A DNA stretch of 37,980 nt from Candidatus Halocynthiibacter alkanivorans (lineage in GTDB: Bacteria; Pseudomonadota; Alphaproteobacteria; Rhodobacterales; Rhodobacteraceae), in contig NZ_QOLB01000082.1 of NCBI RefSeq assembly GCF_003333265.1, positions 1 to 37,980 on the forward strand. The letters are read 5' to 3'. This document shows, in pieces, positions 7,171 through 14,372 of the stretch. Under the pieces are notes generated by a model that saw only the letters and a list, made by a program, of their open reading frames with translations, was not told where the DNA came from and did no database searches. Each line of letters begins with the position of its first letter. Position 1 is the first letter of the stretch. The position numbers were made by a program, and so were the translations under genes.

Positions 7171-8070
7171 TTAAGCGGCGATCTTTTCAAAAGCCAAGGG
7201 GCTTTTCCAGCTCAGTGCCGAGTGTCTGCGGCGGGGATTATAGAAGCCATTGATGTACTCGAAGATGGCGATTTCAACAGACCTGCGGGTTTGCCAAGAG
7301 TACCGCCAGATCAGTTCCGCTTTGATGGTTTTGAAGAAGGTTTCCATAGCGGCGTTATCATAACAATTTCCCTTGCCGCTCATGGAGACCTTGAAGCCAT
7401 ACTGGCGCAGGATTTTCTGGTAATCCTGCGAGCAATATTGGCTGCCCCTATCAGAATGATGGATGCATCCTTTGGGCGGCCTGCGCAGAGCAATCGCCAT
7501 ATTCAGCGCCCTGATTGGCAGACCCCTTTTCATTCGGTTGCTGACAGCCCAGCCAATGACGCGCCTCGAATAGAGGTCCAGAACCACGGCCAGATAGAGT
7601 CAGCCTTCGCGCGTCCAGACATAGCTGATATCAACCACCCATTTTCGATTGGGCCGATCTGCTGAGAAATTCCGCTTCAACAGGTTTGGTGCGATGTTGA
7701 AGCTGTGATTACTATCCGTCGTGACCTTGTATTTTTGGGTTCTGATGACGGATATTCCGTTCTGGCGCATCCGTTGCCCGGCAGGCGATTTGCAAAGCAA
7801 ATCCGCCGAGAGTGGACGCCCTACGCGCCGGTGGCCGACATCCAAGCCAAGCTCTTTAAGCTCTTCGGTCATTCTCGGGCGGCCATAGCTTTGCAGGCTC
7901 AGGCGATGCTGTTCCCGGATATGGGCCAGAAAAACCAGATCTTTCCGCTGTCGCTGACTGGCAGGGCGCTTGCACCAGGCCCGATAGCCGCGAGGGGTGA
8001 CATCCACAATCCGGCAAAGCCGCTTTGTTGGGATGGTATTGCGGTGCTTTTCAACAAATGCGAACCTCAT
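7171..8070 (-). pseudogene. IS3-family transposase OrfB, interrupted by a TGA and carrying an in-frame insertion
   Basis: This is the catalytic half of the transposase (HTH_21 plus rve/DDE integrase core). DDE residues are visible in RKWVVDISYVW, HHSDRGSQY and NAAMETFFKT; the C-terminus has the typical YNPRRRHSALSWKSP. Two defects are seen. At 7602-7600 a TGA replaces the conserved tryptophan codon of EGWLYLAVVLDL (one base change at 7600). Between RVGR and MRQNG about 14 extra residues are inserted in frame (about 7771-7812), containing the palindrome GATTTGCAAAGCAAATC. The DDE core is split by the stop, so the element cannot move by itself. It starts at 8070, overlapping the end of orfA. 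Confidence 0.85.
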
Positions 8071-8342
8071 TTGCTTTGGTCCGCAAAGAAGATTGTTGCT
8101 TTTTTTAACAGCTCCCTCTCCTCACGAAGAAGGCGGTTTTCCCGGCGAAGGCGTTCGTTTTCCTTGGCCAGTTCCTGATCCTCTTTCGAAACAACGTCCG
8201 CGTCACGATAGGTTCTGATCCACTTGCACAGGGTGGACATACCAACCCCAAGATCGGACGACGCTTGTCGGCGGGTCAGCCCGCTGGTCAATGCGATCCG
8301 CACTGCGTCGCGTTTGAATTCTTCGGATGGTCGTAGTGCCAT
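8067..8342 (-). CDS. IS3-family transposase OrfA
   Basis: A full 91-residue OrfA: N-terminal helix-turn-helix (RDAVRIALTSGLTRRQASSDLG) followed by a leucine-zipper region (about 55-85: ELAKENERLRRENRLLREER). It binds IS ends and dimerises, and forms the transposase when fused to OrfB. The reading frame is intact and ends TGA just inside the orfB start. AGGAGATAAACC stands before the ATG. Confidence 0.85.
   Translation of the reverse strand: MALRPSEEFKRDAVRIALTSGLTRRQASSDLGVGMSTLCKWIRTYRDADVVSKEDQELAKENERLRRENRLLREERELLKKATIFFADQSK
8099..8106 (-). other. Programmed -1 frameshift site (A7G) in the IS3 element
   Basis: On the minus strand seven A residues followed by G occur within the CTG TTA AAA AAA GCA context near the end of orfA. 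This is the usual slippery sequence that produces the OrfAB fusion in IS3 elements. Confidence 0.65.
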
Positions 8343-8405
8343 GGTTTATCTCCTTTGGGGTAGAATATGCTCTCAAAGGGGCGGAACAATACCGTGGCAG
8401 GTCCA

Positions 8406-8541
8406 CCATGTCTGTCGTGCCCGTACTCTTCCTGATCTGATTACGACCAGAAAAGTAGGACCTGAGGTCTTTAGGTACCGTGCAATTGACGTACCACTTC
8501 CCTTTAGTCAGAACCAACGTTGTGGGAGGAAACTCAACCAT
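8406..8541 (-). pseudogene. Tyrosine integrase, N-terminal fragment (DUF6538-like)
   Basis: From an ATG at 8541 the frame reads 45 codons that resemble the N-terminal strand-rich domain of phage/island tyrosine integrases: LTKGKWYVNCTVPKDLR, then SGRNQIRKSTGTTD. That domain binds arm-type sites; the catalytic domain is gone. The fragment ends exactly where the IS3 element begins (8405). Beyond the other IS3 end (7132) no integrase sequence follows, so the IS insertion was accompanied or followed by a deletion. It is unrelated in sequence to the P4-type integrase at 36046. An upstream ATG at 8556 is possible. Confidence 0.55.
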
Positions 8542-8628
8542 GCCGTATGTTCCCATATATGTTCCAATATATGCGCCAACACCTTAATACACTGGGATTA
8601 AATTGTAAATGGGGTGCTGGCGGAGGAG

Positions 8629-8838
8629 GTGTCCGCCTACGGGACTTCCAACAAGTACCTACAAGTTACGCAACTACTTGCTTTAGCAGTAATTATAGCC
8701 TTTTCCATTCCGATGACCTCCGGCAGGACCTGACTAATCCTCGCTCACATAGGGGGAAGGATTGGGGGAAGAGAAATTTGCGAACAAGGTTGCGCTTATG
8801 AAGCATCTCACTGCTGAATTAGTCAAAACAGTCAAATC
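8629..8838 (+). repeat. Decayed copy of the integrase upstream region and first codons (left copy)
   Basis: This block aligns along its whole length with 35901-36108, which is the upstream region and first codons of the intact integrase. Shared landmarks in order: GTGTCCGCCTACG, CAACAAGTAC, TTTAGCAGTAATT, CACA.AGGGGGA, AAGCATCTCACTGCTG and GTCAAAACAGT. The last 40 bases (from ATG at 8798) still encode KHLTAELVKTVK, matching KHLTAAFVKTVK of the integrase; after that the homology is lost and a TGA follows at about 8880. It is therefore the stump of a second, related integrase gene with its promoter, in the same orientation. From 8839 to 9132 I see no gene. Confidence 0.75.
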
Positions 8839-9132
8839 CAAAGACAGCCTGCGCCACCTTCGAATTAAATATCCGATGCGGTGAAGGTTCGGTTAGAGCC
8901 CACTAGTGTCTTGGGCCGAAGCTGTGGCGACCTTTTACCGATGGAAGAAAAAGTATGCCGGGATGTGTTTAAGGCGAGAGCGTTTGGCTCATCGTTGGCG
9001 CCGGTTTTGGCGCTGGCTGCGCTCCCGTGCGCGGCGAAAACCGGCAGCACACGCAAGAAAATGCAAAAACCCTGTCACATAATGCCTGGCAGCGGCGTCT
9101 AACTTTGTAGAGTGATGTGAAAGGAGGCCTGG

Positions 9133-9942
9133 ATGGCCGAAAAAATTGAAGACGAAGTTGCCCGTGCTCAGGGTGGCAGCCAGGCAGCGTTGACTGAAGT
9201 GGTGCGTCAGAGCCAGGACCGGATTTACCATCTGGCGCTGCGCATGCTGGCGGACCCGGTACAGGCTGAAGACGCGACCCAGGATATCCTGATCCTGCTG
9301 GTGACAAAACTGGGTTCGTTCAGGGGCGAGAGTTCTTTTCTGACCTGGAGTTACCGTGTCGCGGTCAACCATCTGCTGTCGGCGCAAAAAATCCGTGCCC
9401 GAGATCCGGGACTGAGTTTTGATCTGTTCGGCGCCGACCTGGCCGACGGGCTGGTGGATGAAGCAGCTGCCAGTGCTGAGGATGTGGTGCTGCTGAACGA
9501 GCTGCGGGTCGGCTGTACCATGGCGATGCTGCTCTGCCTCGATATGGCACATCGTTTGGCCTATGTGCTGGGGGATGTGCTGGAATTTGACCATCGCTCC
9601 GCGGCAGAAATTTCCTCGGTTCCGCCGGCTACTCATCGCCAGCGACTGGCGCGGGCGCGGGCGCAGGTGCAGGACTTTACCGCGCAGCATTGTGGTGTGG
9701 TCTCTGCCGGGGCGCGCTGTTCCTGTCCGCGCCGTTTGCCGGCGGCACAACGTGCGGGCCGGGTGGGCACAAAGGCGGTTCTGTCGCGCGACGCGCCGGG
9801 ATATCAGCAGGTCCTGAACCAGGTTGCGGGTGTTGAAAAAGACCTGCGGGCGATGAAGGCGCAGCAGGCGATGGCAGCGTTTTCAAGCCCGCGGGATTTT
9901 GCCGCCCATCTGGAAGATATCCTGAGTCCAGGGCCTGTCTGA
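9133..9942 (+). CDS. ECF-type RNA polymerase sigma factor with Cys-rich C-terminal extension
   Basis: A 269-residue sigma-70 family protein. Region 2 (about 20-90) contains DRIYHLALRML, EDATQDILILL and FLTWSYRVAVNHLL. Region 4 (about 135-180) has the helix-turn-helix RSAAEISSVPPATHRQRLARAR. It is about 80 residues longer than a minimal ECF factor; the extension begins with H186-C187, C196 and C198, followed by basic residues and a helical tail. Related sigma factors with such an extension exist, and the cysteines suggest metal or redox sensing without a separate anti-sigma factor (inference). AAGGAGG stands ideally before the ATG. The SnoaL-like gene follows in the same direction after 111 bp and may be its target. 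No anti-sigma gene is adjacent. Confidence 0.85.
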   Translation: MAEKIEDEVARAQGGSQAALTEVVRQSQDRIYHLALRMLADPVQAEDATQDILILLVTKLGSFRGESSFLTWSYRVAVNHLLSAQKIRARDPGLSFDLFGADLADGLVDEAAASAEDVVLLNELRVGCTMAMLLCLDMAHRLAYVLGDVLEFDHRSAAEISSVPPATHRQRLARARAQVQDFTAQHCGVVSAGARCSCPRRLPAAQRAGRVGTKAVLSRDAPGYQQVLNQVAGVEKDLRAMKAQQAMAAFSSPRDFAAHLEDILSPGPV

Positions 9943-10053
9943 CCTCCTGAATTTGCCAAAATGAAACGCAATGACGCGGCACCGGAGCGGGGCCGCGACC
10001 AAGGCCGCTTTGTCGGTTTTTTACCAATAGCAACCCGAAGGAAGAACGAAGAT

Positions 10054-10536
10054 ATGACTCTAAAAATATCAGTTATGGCAGGGGTTTATTCCCTGGCACT
10101 CAGCGCAGGCAGCCCAATTTTTGCACAGGAGAAGACGACAATGACAGCAGACGAAATGGCGGTTCTGACCGTGGTTGAAACAATGACAGAAGCGTTTCAG
10201 GCGGGGGATATCGCCGCCGTGATGGAGAGCTATGAGGCGCGCTCGCTGGTGATGTTTGAGCCGGGTGTTCCGGTCACCGACCGGGAGCAGATCATGCAGA
10301 TGTTCACCGGGTTCTCGCAGGCAAAACCAGAATTCACCTATAGCGGCCATGAGGTGGTGGTGAACGGCGACACGGCGGTTCATATCGCGCCCTGGAGCAT
10401 GGTGGCGACGGGGCCGGAGGGCGTTCAGATCAGCGACAGCGGCTTGTCGGTCGCGATTTTGAGGCGTCAGAGCGGTGGCGGCTGGAAAATGGTCATTGAT
10501 AACCCGCACGGGGCACGGTTGCTGGCGGCGCAATAA
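10054..10536 (+). CDS. Secreted SnoaL/DUF4440-like protein
   Basis: A 160-residue protein with an N-terminal signal-like segment (about 1-22, ending SAGSPIFAQ) followed by an NTF2-fold domain. The SnoaL/DUF4440 pattern is visible in VETMTEAFQAGDIAAVMESY, VMFEPGVPVTDREQIMQMF, and a final SVAILRRQSGGGWKMVIDN. Such domains bind small hydrophobic ligands or act as isomerase-like enzymes; no catalytic set can be assigned here. Two starts are possible: 10054 (chosen, gives a plausible export signal) and 10141 (MTADEMAV, with AGGAGA upstream, gives a cytoplasmic protein). It follows the sigma factor gene and ends before a hairpin terminator. Confidence 0.7.
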   Translation: MTLKISVMAGVYSLALSAGSPIFAQEKTTMTADEMAVLTVVETMTEAFQAGDIAAVMESYEARSLVMFEPGVPVTDREQIMQMFTGFSQAKPEFTYSGHEVVVNGDTAVHIAPWSMVATGPEGVQISDSGLSVAILRRQSGGGWKMVIDNPHGARLLAAQ

Positions 10537-10557
10537 GCGGGCCAAAAACGGATAAAA

Positions 10558-10591
10558 AAACGGCGGCCGGAACAGATCTGGGTCGCCGTTT
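10558..10591 (+). terminator. Probable terminator after the SnoaL-like gene
   Basis: AAACGGCG and CGCCGTTT pair across an 18-base loop that can itself partly pair (GGCC..GG.T). The stem is 22 bp after the stop codon, preceded by A-runs and ending in TTT. It is of moderate quality. Confidence 0.45.
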
Positions 10592-10593
10592 CA

Positions 10594-10712
10594 TGGACCT
10601 GTCGCGTTTTTGTGCCGCCCCGGTGCTCGTTTGAACGCACCTTGTGTTCGAAAGCGACGGGGCTTCTCCAGCCCAAAGCTGAATGGCGACGTCGCGGATA
10701 ATAATACCCGTT
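10594..10712 (-). pseudogene. IS3-family OrfB C-terminal remnant with one IS end
   Basis: The segment begins with TGGACCTGTCGCG, which matches the ends of the IS3 element at 7133-8405. The minus strand encodes the last residues of an OrfB (NGYYYPRRRHSALGWRSPVAFE). Only about 120 bp remain; the fragment ends at 10712, where the 203-bp repeat begins. It is a different copy from the one at 7133, with several substitutions. Confidence 0.65.
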
Positions 10713-10915
10713 TAGGGTCGGAGGAAAAATCGGAACGCTTCCCCGACACCCTGACAAAAGGGGACAAAAGCACCTCAATGGTCAAAACCGCCCACGTCTG
10801 TCTGGGTGTAGGGTGGGCGACTCGGAAAATATGTCAGCCCCAGAAATGGAGACAAAATCCGTTTGACGGTCCAGCAATCAAGACGCTTCCCAGTAACCAT
10901 TTGAGCATCCTGCTC
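10713..10915. repeat. 203-bp repeat, copy 1
   Basis: This block is repeated at 34012-34215 in the same orientation with only two visible differences (one substitution and one extra A), so both copies are of recent common origin. It begins TAGGGTCGGAGG and ends GAGCATCCTGCTC. There are no obvious terminal inverted repeats. On the minus strand an open frame runs in from 10969 (through EQDAQMVTGKRLDCWTVKR) and ends at a TGA inside the block, so this copy may be part of a larger, unclassified element that continues to about 10970. I do not recognise the frame. Confidence 0.75.
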
Positions 10916-11060
10916 CAGCTGTTCAATTGCACCAAGGTCGAGGCGTCTTGGGACATGTTGTTCGACCACACTTAAAACTTACAGCGAGGCCTTCTGAAAC
11001 AAGAATTGGACCTACATCCTGCCCATCAACCCGAAGGATTCCACAGCTCCGACCATAGTT

Positions 11061-11732
11061 TCACTTCGCAGTACCCTGAGTACCGGGAAGACAGGCGCAC
11101 GCTACTTTTTCCACCTCCACCAGTGAAGCAGTCCTCACCAGCTCTTCTAAACGTCGAGTAGCTTTCTTTCCCAGGGCGAACTCCTGCTGACAAAGCGGCT
11201 TATACGTTTCAGGGGTATTGAAGCCGACAAGCCTTGTACCTTTTCTTTCCCCGTTCATTTTGATTGTGTCACCATCTGTGATTGAGAAACCACCGGATGC
11301 AGAACCAACAAACTCCGATATCGGGGACTTGGAACCGCTGTTGTCAAACTGAGCGACTGCAAGAACAAAGACTAAGGCAAGTGCCGTTATAAGCTTTATG
11401 TCCGTCTTTCGGATTCCCATTCTTCGTCTGGCACGGTTTGACGTTTTGCTTTGGTATCTGGGACGAGGGTTTCCACCACCCCTGGGAGGCGACCAATGGC
11501 TTGGTTTTCTGATCACACCTGAACTGGCTTGGGTCTGCCGCGTGAACGGAGCAATTATCTGCCTGAGTTTTCGGATTTGCTTAGGACTCAAATGAGCTCT
11601 CACACCGTCCCTACCAAGCCTTTTCCCCATATCCTCTAAGAATTTCACCTGCCAACGGTCTAAACTTCCGCTCGTCAAAGCAGAGGCTATTCCTGCCAGA
11701 AGCGAACTGATCTCCGTCGGAGTAAAAGCCAT
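11061..11732 (-). CDS. Thermonuclease-like (SNase) protein, C-terminally truncated
   Basis: A 223-residue reading frame in three parts. Residues 1-70 form a helical, charged N-terminal region that I do not recognise. A membrane-spanning or signal-anchor segment follows (about 112-130, KLITALALVFVLAVAQF). The rest is the start of a staphylococcal-nuclease fold: ITDGDTIKMNG, RLVGFNTPETYKP, then a long helix and VEVEKVACACLPGTQGT. SNase proteins cut single- and double-stranded nucleic acids with Ca2+. The Asp/Arg region is present, but the frame stops (GTAK then TGA) where relatives continue with a further Cys-rich, catalytic C-terminal part, so the domain looks incomplete and probably inactive. 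The N-terminal part could instead be a fused separate protein. Confidence in the gene being expressed is moderate. Confidence 0.55.
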   Translation of the reverse strand: MAFTPTEISSLLAGIASALTSGSLDRWQVKFLEDMGKRLGRDGVRAHLSPKQIRKLRQIIAPFTRQTQASSGVIRKPSHWSPPRGGGNPRPRYQSKTSNRARRRMGIRKTDIKLITALALVFVLAVAQFDNSGSKSPISEFVGSASGGFSITDGDTIKMNGERKGTRLVGFNTPETYKPLCQQEFALGKKATRRLEELVRTASLVEVEKVACACLPGTQGTAK

Positions 11733-11751
11733 TCCAGGGCACCCAATGGTT

Positions 11752-12084
11752 CTAATTTCTAGAAGAAGAGTACAGAATTTCTATCGTCGATGTTAATGCT
11801 TCAAAACTAGCTGGATACGGATGTTCTTCGGTGGGGATTGGCTTGCACTTCGCACCTACGCAGAGGAGATTAATCATGACCGAGGCCAAGATAACGGAAC
11901 CCGCCGCGATAAAAGCGCCATATTTTTGAGACAGCGGATCACCAGATTCTGGCCGAGATGCTAGGTTTCCGCCGGCCAATTGATTGTGTTGTAGATAGAA
12001 AAACCGTATGGCGCCGGGGAGTATGAACGCTCTGCCGACGGAAGAACCACCGAAACGGCTACCCACTTCTGGCCAATGGTACAA
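11752..12084 (-). CDS. Hypothetical protein with one membrane segment
   Basis: A 110-codon frame with a single predicted membrane helix (YGAFIAAGSVILASVMINLLC, around residues 55-75) followed by a short tail. I recognise no family. It lies between the nuclease-like gene and lysR, on the same strand as both. An internal start closer to the membrane helix is possible. It may be non-coding; codon use gives no clear answer by eye. Confidence 0.3.
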   Translation of the reverse strand: MYHWPEVGSRFGGSSVGRAFILPGAIRFFYLQHNQLAGGNLASRPESGDPLSQKYGAFIAAGSVILASVMINLLCVGAKCKPIPTEEHPYPASFEALTSTIEILYSSSRN

Positions 12085-12112
12085 CTAGTTCGCTAACAGC
12101 GGCATATTGTAT

Positions 12113-13033
12113 TCAAACCATCTCAATGAAGCGCTTCACCTCCCGTTCAATCGTGTCACAAAAGGCCGCAGCGAGGCGTGACGGCGGGCGATGTGCCGGC
12201 GTCACGACGGCGATGTTGTAGGGAAGGCGCGGTCGGAACGGGCGGAAGGTAAGGACGCCTTCATGGCCTCGGTTGAGCCGGTAACTCGCGGCGCTGATCT
12301 GATCAATGAGGGCATAGCTGGCCCCCTGTTCAACAAAGGACAGCGCCGTGACAAAAACACTGGTTTCAAACCGCACCCTAAAACGCTTGCCCGCCTCGGC
12401 AAAAACCCGCTGCGCGTTCTGAGTGGTCAAGTGTTCCTTATACAATGCCGCCATTGGCGCGTTATCAAGGTCATCAGGTGTCAGCGCGGATTTTGCTGCA
12501 AGCGGATCATCTTTGCGCAAGGCACAAACGCATTCAAGCCCGATCGGTTGAATGTTGATAGACCCATGCTGGTCCGGCATTTCGGCGATCCCCACATCGT
12601 ATTGCTGCGAAGCGATCCAATCACACACTTTGATCGAGGTCCGGGTCATCAGCAGCACATTCACCTGGGGCCGGTCTCTAACAAAATCTGCCACAATCCT
12701 TGGCAACAGAAACAACGAGGCCCCCGGCAACGAAGCGATTTTCAACTGACCCCGGTCAAGATCACCGATTTCGCGCATGGTTTGAGCTGTGCGGTCGATT
12801 CGATCGAGGATTTCCTGGGTTTCCTCAAAAAAGAAATGCGCCTCTGGCGTGGGGATCAGGCGACCCTTGCGCCGCTCAAACAGATCAAACCCCAGTTCGG
12901 TTTCAAGATTGGCCAGCATGGCACTCACCGAAGGTTGAGTTCGCCCCAACACACGGGATGCCGCGCTGACCGTGCCTGAGCGCATGATCTCGCGGAATGT
13001 CTGCAACTGGCGGATGGAAAGATTTGGTATCAT
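12113..13033 (-). CDS. LysR-family transcriptional regulator
   Basis: A 306-residue LysR-type regulator of normal length. The N-terminal helix-turn-helix (about 5-65) shows SIRQLQTFREIMRSGTVSAA, VLGRTQPSVSAMLANLE and LFERRKGRLIPT. The C-terminal substrate-binding domain (about 92-300) has the usual two-lobed pattern and presumably binds a small molecule taken up or produced by the divergent transporter operon. Amino-acid/opine regulators (OccR/NocR type) are similar in style. It is divergent from the binding-protein gene across 123 bp, where LysR proteins typically bind; a TATACT at 13088-13093 is a possible -10 box for the transporter operon. The most likely role is activation of that operon. 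Confidence 0.9.
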   Translation of the reverse strand: MIPNLSIRQLQTFREIMRSGTVSAASRVLGRTQPSVSAMLANLETELGFDLFERRKGRLIPTPEAHFFFEETQEILDRIDRTAQTMREIGDLDRGQLKIASLPGASLFLLPRIVADFVRDRPQVNVLLMTRTSIKVCDWIASQQYDVGIAEMPDQHGSINIQPIGLECVCALRKDDPLAAKSALTPDDLDNAPMAALYKEHLTTQNAQRVFAEAGKRFRVRFETSVFVTALSFVEQGASYALIDQISAASYRLNRGHEGVLTFRPFRPRLPYNIAVVTPAHRPPSRLAAAFCDTIEREVKRFIEMV

Positions 13034-13156
13034 GGCGTAACCATATTCAAAAAAACTATTGATCCAGTGATTTTTACAATTTGCGCCTATACTTTGTCCA
13101 CCCTATCTTCGCAGAACCAAATAATAATGCAGCACGAAGTTTGACGGGGAACAAAA

Positions 13157-14251
13157 ATGACAAACTCAAAATCACGCAATACCCGGCTTGGCGATGTATC
13201 GCGCCGGGCTTTTCTGGGCACATCAGTTGCTAGTGCCGCACTGCTTGCAACGCCCTTCATAAAGCCCTCCTGGGCAAGCGAACGCAAAATCACCGTTCGC
13301 GATCCGGGTGGCCCGTTCACCGCGGGTTTCGTACAGGCATATTACGAGCCGTTCAGGGCTGAAACCGGTATCGAAGTGATCGGAATTCAGGGTGAACACG
13401 AGCCGACCGGTATGATCAAGGCGATGATCGAAGCCGGGAACTACACTTGGGACGGCGCGCTGTTATCAAAATCATCGCACCAATCGCTGGTCAATTTGGG
13501 ATATCTTGAGCCTATTGCACCGCAAGGTGGGCCCGGCCCGAACCTGAGCGAAGTGCCCGAAGATCTTCGAGGAGAGTTCATTCTTGGGAATGACGTTTAC
13601 GCGACTCTGATAGCGTATCGCACTGATGTTCTGGGTGACAATGGCCCCAATAGTTGGGCCGACTTCTGGGACATCGACAAAGTTCCGGGTGCGCGGGCCA
13701 TGCGCAAGCACCCGTTCGACACGATGGAACAGGCGCTTTTAGCCGACGGTGTTGCACCGGCTGATCTTTACCCGCTTGATTTCGATCGTGCCTTTGCCAG
13801 TCTGGACAAGATCAAGGATTCGATTGATATTTGGTGGACCGGGGGCGCACAAACCTCGCAATTGCTGAACGCCGGCGAGGTTGACTTGCTGCCGACATGG
13901 AATGGTCGCGCACAGGTCGCTGTTGACGAAGGTGCTCCGGTTAAACTGGTCTGGGACGGTGCACTCTACACCTATGAGGGCTGGACCATCCTCAAAGGCA
14001 CACCTAACGCCGATCTGATGCGTGAATTCATCGAATTCGCGGCTCAGGGCAAGCAACAGGCGCTCTTTACGCCGCATGTCGCTTATGGTCCGACCAACCC
14101 GAGTGCGTTCGAATACATCGATCCCGAACGGGCCAAAGTGCTGCCGACCAACCCAGCGTATCTGCCCAAAATGGTTGCGGTCGACACCGATTTCTGGGGT
14201 GCACATAAGGATGAAGCCGCCGAGCGATTTGAAGCCTGGTTGCTGTCCTAG
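13157..14251 (+). CDS. ABC transporter substrate-binding protein (spermidine/putrescine/opine type), Tat-exported
   Basis: A 364-residue periplasmic binding protein. It begins with a twin-arginine signal (S15-R16-R17-A-F-L, hydrophobic core, likely cleavage after A40 in SWASE). The mature protein has the PotD/AfuA-like bilobal pattern: VRDPGGPFTAGFVQAYYEPF, GIQGEHEP, NSWADFWDIDKVPGARA, and a hinge-region stretch VKLVWDGALYTYEGWTILKGTP. The role is to capture a small cationic or amino-acid-like ligand and deliver it to the downstream permease. The Tat signal implies folding or cofactor binding before export. The genes for ATPase, permease and oxidoreductase follow in the same direction after a palindromic hairpin. 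Confidence 0.88.
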   Translation: MTNSKSRNTRLGDVSRRAFLGTSVASAALLATPFIKPSWASERKITVRDPGGPFTAGFVQAYYEPFRAETGIEVIGIQGEHEPTGMIKAMIEAGNYTWDGALLSKSSHQSLVNLGYLEPIAPQGGPGPNLSEVPEDLRGEFILGNDVYATLIAYRTDVLGDNGPNSWADFWDIDKVPGARAMRKHPFDTMEQALLADGVAPADLYPLDFDRAFASLDKIKDSIDIWWTGGAQTSQLLNAGEVDLLPTWNGRAQVAVDEGAPVKLVWDGALYTYEGWTILKGTPNADLMREFIEFAAQGKQQALFTPHVAYGPTNPSAFEYIDPERAKVLPTNPAYLPKMVAVDTDFWGAHKDEAAERFEAWLLS

Positions 14252-14273
14252 AACTCGTATCATTTAGGCTGTC

Positions 14274-14295
14274 AGGCGGGGGATATCCCCCGCCT
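14274..14295. other. Perfect 22-base palindrome between binding-protein and ATPase genes
   Basis: AGGCGGGGGATATCCCCCGCCT is its own reverse complement and lies 23 bp after the binding-protein stop, 77 bp before the ATPase start. Without a following T-run it is more likely an intra-operon stabiliser or partial terminator that keeps binding-protein mRNA in excess, as in other ABC operons (inference). Confidence 0.6.
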
Positions 14296-14372
14296 ATTCA
14301 GTTCGTTGAACTCGCGATGTCCGGGCGAGTGCAGTCAATTGTTATCTGGACGATGAAATTCGGGAGACCACC

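Larger units (their letters stand above)
7133..8405 (-). mobile_element. IS3-family insertion sequence, about 1273 bp, complete ends but inactivated
   Basis: Both ends can be read: TGGACCTGTCCCGC at 7133 and, on the opposite strand, TGGACCTGCCACGG from 8405. Over about 28 bases both share TGGACCTG..C.CG..T..GTTCCGCCCC. Between them are orfA and orfB on the minus strand with an A7 frameshift site. I see no matching target duplication next to the ends (TTG on the left, CCA on the right), so the flanks have probably been rearranged. Its right end truncates an integrase gene at 8406. Confidence 0.85.

Noticed and set aside
12191-12979. Plus-strand open frame of 262 codons
   Set aside because: Antisense to the LysR gene with no motif.
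13060-13093. Full -35/-10 promoter for the binding-protein gene
   Set aside because: TATACT at 13088-13093 is a fair -10, but no good -35 hexamer lies at the right distance, so only the possible -10 is mentioned.
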